From a bacterium (lineage in GTDB: Bacteria; Krumholzibacteriota; Krumholzibacteria; LZORAL124-64-63), in assembly GCA_016873405.1 (NCBI GenBank), contig VGXH01000032.1, positions 1 to 10,121 on the forward strand: a stretch of DNA of 10,121 bases, read 5' to 3'. The notes below the pieces were generated by a model, which worked only from the letters and a program-made list of their open reading frames with translations, searched no databases and was not told the DNA's origin. A program made the translations under genes and the position numbers. This document shows, one piece after another, positions 1 through 5,915 of the stretch; the first letter of the stretch is position 1; every line of letters starts with the position of its first letter.

Positions 1-19
1 CCCCGGGCAGACTGAACCC

Positions 20-46
20 TTGACAGGACCTTCAAGATCATACACT
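20..46 (+). promoter_or_regulatory. Putative sigma70-type promoter of the GH1/GH-A operon
   Basis: A perfect TTGACA -35 box lies at 20-25. The best -10 candidate is TACACT at 41-46 (4 of 6 matches, 15-nt spacer). CACTAT at 43-48 would give a 17-nt spacer but only 3 of 6 matches. The stretch is locally AT-rich in otherwise very GC-rich DNA, has no gene, and sits 65 nt upstream of the GH1 start. The same -10 style (TACAGT) occurs at the promoter proposed at 4914-4943. No transcription data are available. Confidence 0.55.
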
Positions 47-47
47 A

Positions 48-64
48 TGTTCGGCGTCCGAACA
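48..64. promoter_or_regulatory. Perfect 7-3-7 palindrome, probable repressor operator
   Basis: TGTTCGG, CGT, CCGAACA: two perfectly complementary 7-nt arms around a 3-nt centre. It begins right after (or overlaps) the -10 element and would cover the transcription start, the usual place for a repressor to block initiation. The window encodes one DNA-binding regulator, the ROK protein at 8130-9401, so I infer that it binds here. A separately encoded LacI- or TetR-type regulator elsewhere in the genome remains possible. I saw no second full copy in this window. Confidence 0.55.
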
Positions 65-111
65 AAGGTTTTTTTGCGGGTCGGCACGCATTCCCGCTGG
101 ACGGTCCACGG

Positions 112-1515
112 ATGAGCCAGACCACCTTCCCCGCCGGTTTCACCTGGGGGGTCGCCACCAGCGCCCAGCAGGTCGAGGGCGGCCGCCACGAGGGCGGCCG
201 GGGGGAGTCCATCTGGGACCGTTTCGCCGCCCGATCCGGCCGGATCACCGACGGCTCGACCCCCGACGTGACCTGCGACCACTACCACCGCTGGGCCCTG
301 GATATCAGCCTGATGCGGGAACTGGGACTGGGCGCCTACCGGTTCTCGATCGCCTGGCCGCGGATCCAGCCGGCCGGGCGCGGCCCGGCCAACGAAGCAG
401 GGCTGGACTTCTACGACCAACTGGTCGACGGGCTGCTGGCAGCGGGCATCGAACCCTTCCCGACGCTCTACCACTGGGACCTGCCCCAGGCCCTGCAGGA
501 CGAGGGCGGTTGGTTCGCCCGCGACACCGCGGCGCGCTTCGTCGACTACGCACAGGCGGTCGCGGCGCGCCTGGGCGACCGCGTCCGGCGCTGGACCACG
601 CACAACGAGCCCTGGTGCGCCGCCACCCTTCCTTATGAAGAGGGGCACCACGCCCCCGGTCTGCGCGAGCCCGCCACCGGGCTGCGCGCCGCCCACCACC
701 TGCTGCTGTCGCACGGGTGGGCCTGCGTCGCCATCCGGGCGCTGGTGCCGGCGGCCGAGGTGGGGATCGTGCTGATCCACAACCCTGTGTTCCCCCTGCG
801 CGACACCCCGGGCGACCGCGACGCCGCCCGCTGGTTCGACGGCTTCTTCAATCGCTGGTATCTGGATCCGCTCTTCCGCGGCGCCTACCCGGCCGACGCG
901 GTGGCCGACCGCGCGGCGCGCGGCCACCTGCCGGGAGGCGGCCTGACCTTTGTCCGGGACGGCGACCTCGAGGCGATCCGGGCGCCGCTGGATTTCCTCG
1001 GCTTGAACTACTACAGCCGCTCGCTGATGACCACCGGTCGGGACGGCCGCCCGGTGGCCGCCCCGCCGCCGCCGGGGGCCGGCGTGACGGACATGGGCTG
1101 GGAGGTCTACCCGGACGGCCTGCGCCAGGCGCTGGTGCGCGTGCACCGCGACTACGCGCCGCGGCGGCTCTACATCACCGAGAACGGCGCCGCCTGGGAC
1201 GACCCGCCCGGCCCGGACGGGCGCATCCGGGACGCCCGGCGCATCGCCTACCTCCAGGGCCACCTGCGGGCGGCCGCCGCCGCGCTCGACGAGGGCGTGC
1301 CCCTGGCGGGATACTTCCTGTGGTCGCTGCTCGACAACTTCGAGTGGGGCTACGGGTTCACCAAGAAGTTCGGCCTGTTCGCCGTCGACCCCGTCGACCG
1401 GCGACGCGTGCCGAAGGATAGCGCCCATTGGTACGCGAAGGTCGCCGCGACGAACGTCGTCGGCGACGACGACCCGGCCACCAGCGAAGGAGAACCCCGT
1501 GCGTTCGACGCGTGA
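112..1515 (+). CDS. GH1 family beta-glucosidase, cytoplasmic
   Basis: Retaining glycosidase of family GH1 that removes terminal glucose (or a related sugar) from beta-linked oligosaccharides. The 467 residues match the usual 440-470 of bacterial GH1 and span one complete TIM barrel. Visible motifs: the N-terminal FTWGVATSAQQVEG (the usual Tyr before the conserved Gln is replaced by Gln19), HWDLP at 121-125, acid/base Glu166 in THNEP, nucleophile Glu357 in YITENG, and the aglycone/glucose-site strip FLWSLLDNFEW at 402-412. There is no signal peptide, so it should act in the cytoplasm on imported oligosaccharides. The ATG at 112 fits the start of the family domain; the Shine-Dalgarno is weak (GGACGG at 99-104). 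The tail after about residue 448 is acidic, low in complexity and overlaps the next gene by 17 nt. It is first in the operon, behind a palindromic operator. Exact substrate specificity (glucoside, galactoside, fucoside) cannot be read from motifs. Confidence 0.95.
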   Translation: MSQTTFPAGFTWGVATSAQQVEGGRHEGGRGESIWDRFAARSGRITDGSTPDVTCDHYHRWALDISLMRELGLGAYRFSIAWPRIQPAGRGPANEAGLDFYDQLVDGLLAAGIEPFPTLYHWDLPQALQDEGGWFARDTAARFVDYAQAVAARLGDRVRRWTTHNEPWCAATLPYEEGHHAPGLREPATGLRAAHHLLLSHGWACVAIRALVPAAEVGIVLIHNPVFPLRDTPGDRDAARWFDGFFNRWYLDPLFRGAYPADAVADRAARGHLPGGGLTFVRDGDLEAIRAPLDFLGLNYYSRSLMTTGRDGRPVAAPPPPGAGVTDMGWEVYPDGLRQALVRVHRDYAPRRLYITENGAAWDDPPGPDGRIRDARRIAYLQGHLRAAAAALDEGVPLAGYFLWSLLDNFEWGYGFTKKFGLFAVDPVDRRRVPKDSAHWYAKVAATNVVGDDDPATSEGEPRAFDA

Positions 1516-4500
1516 ACGGACCGCCTGCCGCCGCCCGGCCCCTCCGGCCCGGCGCATCCTCCTGATGACGCTGGCCGCGGCCGCGCTGGCGACGATGGCG
1601 CTGCCGGCGCCGGCAAGCGCCGCGACGCTGCCGAGCCTTGCCGTGGTCAAGGACGACTCGGGCTCGCGCCTGCAGGTCGACGGCCGCGACTTCATGGTGC
1701 TGGGCCTGAACTGGGACTACGTGCCCATCGGCCAGAACTACAGCTACAGCCTGTGGGTGCAGCCGGACGACGTCATCATCGACGCGCTGGCGCGCGAGAT
1801 GCCGCTGCTGCAGGCGATGAACGTCAATTCGATCCGCCAGTACGTGGGCGTGCCGCCGCGCTGGGTGCGCTACATCTACGAGAAGTACGGCATCTTCACC
1901 GTGCTCAACCACACGGTGGGGCGCTACGGCCTGACCATCGACGGCGCCTGGCTGCCGAACACCGACTACAGCGATCCGCGCGTGCGCTCGCTGCTGAAGG
2001 CCGAGGTGGCGGCGCTGGTGGACGAATACAAGGGCACCCCGGGCGTGCTGATGTGGCTGCTGGGCAACGAGAACAACTACGGCCTGACGTGGTCGTCGTT
2101 CGAGATCGAGGCGCTGCCCGAGGGTGAACGCCACGCCGCCCGCGCCGAGCACCTCTACTCCCTTTTCGGCGAGATCATCCGCGACATCAAGCAGCGCGAT
2201 CCCGGCGGCCTGGTCGCGATCGCCAACGGCGACCTGCAGTACGTGGACCTGATCGCCGAGCACTGCCGGGGGATGGACGTCTTCGGCTCGAACGTCTACC
2301 GCGGCATCTCGGCGCGCGACTTCTTCCAGGTCGTCCTCGACAAGCTGGGCGTGCCCACGATCTTCACCGAGTTCGGCGCCGACGCCTTCAATGCGCGCAC
2401 CAACCGCGAGGACCAGGCCGCGCAGGCGCGCCATCTGATCGGCCAGTGGCAGGAGATCTACGAGCAGTCGGCGGACAAGGGCCGCGTCGGGAACGCGGCG
2501 GGCGGCCTGGTCTTCCAGTGGAGCGACGGCTGGTGGAAGTTCATGCAGGAGACCCGGCTGAACATCCACGACACCAACGCCTCGTGGCCCAACGGCGGCT
2601 ACCCGGAGGACTTCCGCGAGGGCGAGAACAACATGAACGAGGAGTGGTGGGGCATCACCGCCAAGGGCTTCCCCGACGCGCGCGGTCTCTACGACGTCTA
2701 CCCGCGGGCGGCCTACTACGCCCTGCGCGACATCTTCGCGCTGGATCCCTACGCGAAGGGCGTCGACGCGGCGGCGATCCGCCGGCATTTCGCGGGCCTG
2801 GGCGAGGGGACGGCGGTGCTGGAGGCGCGCGGCGACGCCGCGGCCCTGCGCACCGACGCGCTGAGCAAGGTGCGCCTGTCCGGGCTGCGGCTGGAGTTCG
2901 AGACCTACGCCACGGGCGCGAAGAACACCGCCACGCCGGAGACCGACGAGCCGGGCCTGGCCTATCCGGCCTTCCAGGGCACCGACAACCTGCAGTCGTT
3001 CTGGGCCGACTTCGAGGCCATGCCCTCGGACAACGTGACCGGCCGGCTGTCGCTCAACGTGCTGGGCGACGTGCCGCTGAACCCGATCGACGAGATCTTC
3101 TACGAGAATCGCGGCCGGCCGCGCCTGGTGCTCACCAACGACGGCACCCCGCTGCGGCTGGAGGACAACGAGCGCGTGAAGGTCTACCAGTCGTCCGTCA
3201 GCTGGGACGACCGTTGGTTCGCGCTGGAGGGTTTCTACCGCACCGGCCACCTGCACTGGCAGTACGAGGGCGACTTCTTCGGCCTCTACCGCGACGCCTA
3301 CTACGGCGAGAACGTCGACATCTACAACGGCGAGGCGCCGGTCGGGTTCGAGATCGCCGGCAAGCGCCAGTTGGGCGGCCTGAAGGTGGCCTTCGGACCG
3401 CAGTTGTGGTGGGGAGCCAACCCGGCCGTGCTGGTGAAGTACCAGCGCGGGTTCGCCGGCGCGCAGTGGACGGCGATGTTCCAGGAGGACTTCGCGGAGC
3501 AGAACCAGGTCGTCAGCTCGGTGGCGATTCCCGTGCGCACCACCCGCAAGGCGGCGCTGTCGCTGACGCGCCGCGTGGGGCTGTTCAACCTGGAGGCCGG
3601 CGCGCTGTGGTCCGGCCGGCCGCGCGTGGGCGAGACGTTCCAGATCGTGGACGAGGACCTGGTCGACGCCGAGACGCAGCTGGCGCCCGGCGACGTCCGG
3701 CAGGACACCGTCAAGGACCAGGACACCTTCGGCCTCAAAGCCAAGCTCACGTACCAGAAGGGCCGCTGGAACTGGTACGGCCAGAGCGCCTGGATGGGTC
3801 TGGTGGCCGACGGCGGCCCCACCGCGATTCCCACCTTCACGGGCTGGGACCTGAAGGACAGCGGCTCGGGCAACCAGGTCAACGCGCTGACCGGCGCGGC
3901 CTACAGCCTGGGCAAGTGGCAGATCGGGCCCAACCTCCTGTGGCAGAAGCCCATCGTCGGGCCCATGCCGAACAGCCGCTATCTGGGCGGGACCGCCGGC
4001 CGCGTGCGCAACGTGATCGACGACCCGTTCGCCGTGCGCGGCAACCGCGAGACCACCGCGGGCGAACTGATGCTGGTCTACGATCCGACGCCCGCGACCT
4101 GGATGTGGGCCTGGGACAGCGACCTGCGCGAGGACGCGGACCTGGCCGCGAGCATCGGCCTGTCGGTTCGCCGCCACCACACCACGGCCGACGGCGCCCT
4201 GTTCGTGTCGGCCAGGGGTCAGGTCTACGGCTTCGCCGGCGCGACGCCGGCGCGCAACCTCTGGGAGCTCAAGTGCCGCGTCATCAGCCGCCTGGGCGAC
4301 TCGGCGCGCGCGGTCAGCCATCTGTATTACGGCAACGCGGAGCCGAACGGCGAGGACCAGCGCCTGCTGCACCGCTTCGGCGTCGACACGCGCATCACCT
4401 GGCCGGCGGTCGTCGTGGCGGGCCACGTGAAGGTGAACGACTTCGGCCCCTACGACTACCACCGCGACTTCAACCTGACCTACCCGCTGCAACTGATGGC

Positions 4501-4711
4501 GGACGTGTCGACCACGCTGGGCTCGCCCCGCTGGTTCGAGATGCCGCAGACCCGCCTGGGCGTGCGCGCCATGGGGCGCACGCTGGACCGCTGGTCGCCC
4601 CGTTACGCCCCGGTGGGCGAGCCGGCGCCGGTCGGCAACGGTAAGTACCCCGAGGGGCTGGCGAAGGGCAACGAGTGGGAGATCCGCACGTACCTGCACC
4701 TGGCGATCTAG
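1499..4711 (+). CDS. Secreted clan GH-A glycosidase fused to a C-terminal outer-membrane-type beta-barrel
   Basis: 1070 residues. The GTG start at 1499 is set by a strong Shine-Dalgarno (GAAGGAG, 1486-1492, 6-nt spacing) and overlaps the GH1 3' end. Residues 1-41 are a long Arg-rich signal peptide with Ala-Ser-Ala cleavage site. Residues about 58-415 look like a (beta/alpha)8 glycosidase of clan GH-A: acid/base Glu191 in MWLLGNENN, nucleophile Glu291 in TIFTEFGAD, and Trp341 in VFQWSDGWW. The pattern fits GH2 catalytic domains; MPLLQAMNVNSIRQYVG also recalls GH72 beta-1,3-glucanosyltransferases. The beta-sandwich domains of a classical GH2 are absent. Residues about 455-620 are a beta-rich linker (FEAMPSDNVTGRLSL). 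Residues about 560-1070 show alternating aromatic strands and polar loops, ending in strand WEIRTYLHLAI, as in outer-membrane barrels. I infer a surface- or periplasm-facing enzyme anchored by, or feeding, its own porin. Glycosidase call firm, barrel call likely, substrate unknown. Confidence 0.82.
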   Translation: MRSTRERTACRRPAPPARRILLMTLAAAALATMALPAPASAATLPSLAVVKDDSGSRLQVDGRDFMVLGLNWDYVPIGQNYSYSLWVQPDDVIIDALAREMPLLQAMNVNSIRQYVGVPPRWVRYIYEKYGIFTVLNHTVGRYGLTIDGAWLPNTDYSDPRVRSLLKAEVAALVDEYKGTPGVLMWLLGNENNYGLTWSSFEIEALPEGERHAARAEHLYSLFGEIIRDIKQRDPGGLVAIANGDLQYVDLIAEHCRGMDVFGSNVYRGISARDFFQVVLDKLGVPTIFTEFGADAFNARTNREDQAAQARHLIGQWQEIYEQSADKGRVGNAAGGLVFQWSDGWWKFMQETRLNIHDTNASWPNGGYPEDFREGENNMNEEWWGITAKGFPDARGLYDVYPRAAYYALRDIFALDPYAKGVDAAAIRRHFAGLGEGTAVLEARGDAAALRTDALSKVRLSGLRLEFETYATGAKNTATPETDEPGLAYPAFQGTDNLQSFWADFEAMPSDNVTGRLSLNVLGDVPLNPIDEIFYENRGRPRLVLTNDGTPLRLEDNERVKVYQSSVSWDDRWFALEGFYRTGHLHWQYEGDFFGLYRDAYYGENVDIYNGEAPVGFEIAGKRQLGGLKVAFGPQLWWGANPAVLVKYQRGFAGAQWTAMFQEDFAEQNQVVSSVAIPVRTTRKAALSLTRRVGLFNLEAGALWSGRPRVGETFQIVDEDLVDAETQLAPGDVRQDTVKDQDTFGLKAKLTYQKGRWNWYGQSAWMGLVADGGPTAIPTFTGWDLKDSGSGNQVNALTGAAYSLGKWQIGPNLLWQKPIVGPMPNSRYLGGTAGRVRNVIDDPFAVRGNRETTAGELMLVYDPTPATWMWAWDSDLREDADLAASIGLSVRRHHTTADGALFVSARGQVYGFAGATPARNLWELKCRVISRLGDSARAVSHLYYGNAEPNGEDQRLLHRFGVDTRITWPAVVVAGHVKVNDFGPYDYHRDFNLTYPLQLMADVSTTLGSPRWFEMPQTRLGVRAMGRTLDRWSPRYAPVGEPAPVGNGKYPEGLAKGNEWEIRTYLHLAI

Positions 4712-4740
4712 GGGCCGGCGCGGGCGGGTCGCGACGAATG

Positions 4741-4771
4741 GGGCCGCCGCGGCTGCAGCGGCCCTTTCTCG
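4741..4771 (+). terminator. Rho-independent terminator after the GH1/GH-A operon
   Basis: GGGCCGC at 4741-4747 pairs with GCGGCCC at 4758-4764 (7 GC pairs, 10-nt loop), followed by the moderately T-rich TTTCTCGTTGT. It begins 29 nt after the stop codon of the enzyme-barrel gene, closing the operon before the separate unit at 5062. Confidence 0.7.
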
Positions 4772-4913
4772 TTGTCGGCGCGGCGGTTGTGGACTTGCGG
4801 GCATACGGGCTGGCGCCGGCGCCAGTCGCGACACGGCGCCAAGTGAAGGGCGACCACCAGGACGGGGGGCGCGCCGGGCCACGGGCCGTGCCCAAGATAG
4901 TCGATCTCTTCAG

Positions 4914-4943
4914 TTGATTTTTCGTCTGCTCCTGCGGTACAGT
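4914..4943 (+). promoter_or_regulatory. Putative sigma70-type promoter of the small secreted protein gene
   Basis: TTGATT (4914-4919) as -35 and TACAGT (4938-4943, 4 of 6) as -10, with an 18-nt spacer, inside a locally AT-rich patch. It lies downstream of the previous operon's terminator and about 118 nt upstream of the ATG at 5062, implying a leader of roughly 110 nt. Confidence 0.5.
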
Positions 4944-5061
4944 CACTCCCGTGGGGATGAGCACGCCGACAAGACGGGGAGGCGGCTGGCGCCGTCGTTT
5001 CGTTTCTCTCGGTCGCGTGCGGGATTCCGTGTCTGAGGCCATCAACTGAGGAGCGCACTCC

Positions 5062-5805
5062 ATGAACAAGCTCGCTAACGTGTCCCGTCTGCTCTGCGTC
5101 CTGGCGGCCGCCGCGCTGCTGGCCGTCCCGGCGCTCGCCGCCGTCGTGGATGAGCCCGTGCTGGGGCTCCAGGACAAGCCGACGATCGATCTGGCCGACA
5201 ACGGCACCTCCGACGCCCAGGTCACGACCGTCGTCTACGACGCGACCAACCAGGCCGTGTCGGCCGCCACCTCGACCACCGACTTGGCCGCGATCTACGG
5301 CGATGAGCTGATCCTGGCCGGCGGCGTCGGCGAGGACGTCAGCGCGATGAAGTTCGGCGTGTTCTGCTCGACTTCGTCGACGGGCAACCTGGTTTCGGCC
5401 ACCGAGACGGTGCGGTTCTACGATCTGGTGAATGCCGGCGCCTACATCGGCGGCTTCACGGCCAACCTGGGCGCCCTGGCCCGCGGCTTCTACTCGATCT
5501 ACACCATCACCGGGATCGAGGGCGTCGTGCTGATCAACCTGCCCTCGGCCGACATCCTGGTCACCCAGCAGTTGAGCAATGTCGTGGGCTCGACCCGCAT
5601 GGGCACCGTGGTGAGCTACGCGAACGCCCCGGCCGTCGGCGCCACGAACAATTCGTTCTACATGAGCCACGCGACGGCGCCCGCCGGCTGGTACCTGATC
5701 ACGGGCCAGACGTTCAGCAACCTGCAGTATCAGCTCGAGACGATGCAGTCGGTCGTGCCGAACGAGTCGCTGACCTGGGGCTCGCTCAAGGCCGAGTTCC
5801 GGTAG
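5062..5805 (+). CDS. Small secreted protein of unknown function
   Basis: I do not recognise a family. 247 residues with a textbook signal peptide: Lys/Arg-containing n-region, hydrophobic core at about 10-22, and Ala-Leu-Ala cleavage near residue 26. The ATG is set by TGAGGAG (5047-5053, 8-nt spacing). The mature part of about 220 residues is rich in Ala, Val, Thr, Ser and Gly, nearly Lys-free, with short alternating hydrophobic stretches (VRFYDLVNAGAYIGGF, GFYSIYTITGIEGVVLI) that suggest a mostly beta fold. It has one mature cysteine, no lipobox and no further membrane segment. The C-terminus after a Pro-Asn-Glu stretch is LTWGSLKAEFR, a short basic/aromatic tail that could be a sorting or anchoring tag, which I cannot prove. 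It has its own promoter and a strong terminator, so it is probably monocistronic and perhaps abundant. It may be a surface or adhesive protein unrelated to the glucan genes. Confidence 0.85.
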   Translation: MNKLANVSRLLCVLAAAALLAVPALAAVVDEPVLGLQDKPTIDLADNGTSDAQVTTVVYDATNQAVSAATSTTDLAAIYGDELILAGGVGEDVSAMKFGVFCSTSSTGNLVSATETVRFYDLVNAGAYIGGFTANLGALARGFYSIYTITGIEGVVLINLPSADILVTQQLSNVVGSTRMGTVVSYANAPAVGATNNSFYMSHATAPAGWYLITGQTFSNLQYQLETMQSVVPNESLTWGSLKAEFR

Positions 5806-5824
5806 GATCGCAGGAACGGACCAG

Positions 5825-5860
5825 GGGCCGTCTTCCAGCGGGGAGGCGGCCCTTCTTCTT
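5825..5860 (+). terminator. Strong rho-independent terminator after the small secreted protein gene
   Basis: GGGCCGTCTTCC (5825-5836) folds back on GGGAGGCGGCCC (5841-5852): a 12-bp stem with two G-T wobbles and a 4-nt loop, followed by TTCTTCTT. It starts 20 nt after the stop codon at 5805. It is the clearest terminator in the window. Confidence 0.85.
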
Positions 5861-5915
5861 GCGGCGCGTGCGCCGGGGCGCGCGGGCCGGGGCTCTCGCC
5901 AAGGGGGGACGGGGG

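Larger units (their letters stand above)
4712..5061. other. 350-nt intergenic region: terminator, two palindromes, promoter and leader
   Basis: I see no credible gene here. Besides the terminator at 4741-4771, it holds a perfect 16-nt palindrome (CTGGCGCCGGCGCCAG, 4810-4825), a second inverted repeat (CACGG-G-CCGTG, 4880-4890) shortly upstream of a promoter (4914-4943), and a leader of about 110 nt. The leader contains GACGG (4973-4977) and CCGTC (4992-4996), which could pair and are followed by GTTTCGTTTCTCTC, a weak attenuator-like arrangement. I could not match the leader to a known riboswitch class. Palindromes arise easily at this GC content, so only position favours function. Confidence 0.5.

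Noticed and set aside
2282..2292. Inverted repeat TTCG-GCT-CGAA resembling the operator core
   Set aside because: It lies inside the GH-A coding region, has only 4-nt arms, and its flanks do not continue the palindrome.
1499..4711. TonB-dependent receptor (SusC) identity for the barrel
   Set aside because: No plug domain or TonB box is visible, and the N-terminal half is a glycosidase; the barrel is also shorter than the 22-stranded receptor type.
1358..4882. Very long open frame of 1174 codons on the minus strand
   Set aside because: It is antisense to the enzyme-barrel gene, whose product has a signal peptide, catalytic motifs and a good Shine-Dalgarno. The antisense translation is low in complexity (Arg, Ala, Val, Gln, His) with no family motif; stop-free antisense frames are expected at this GC content.
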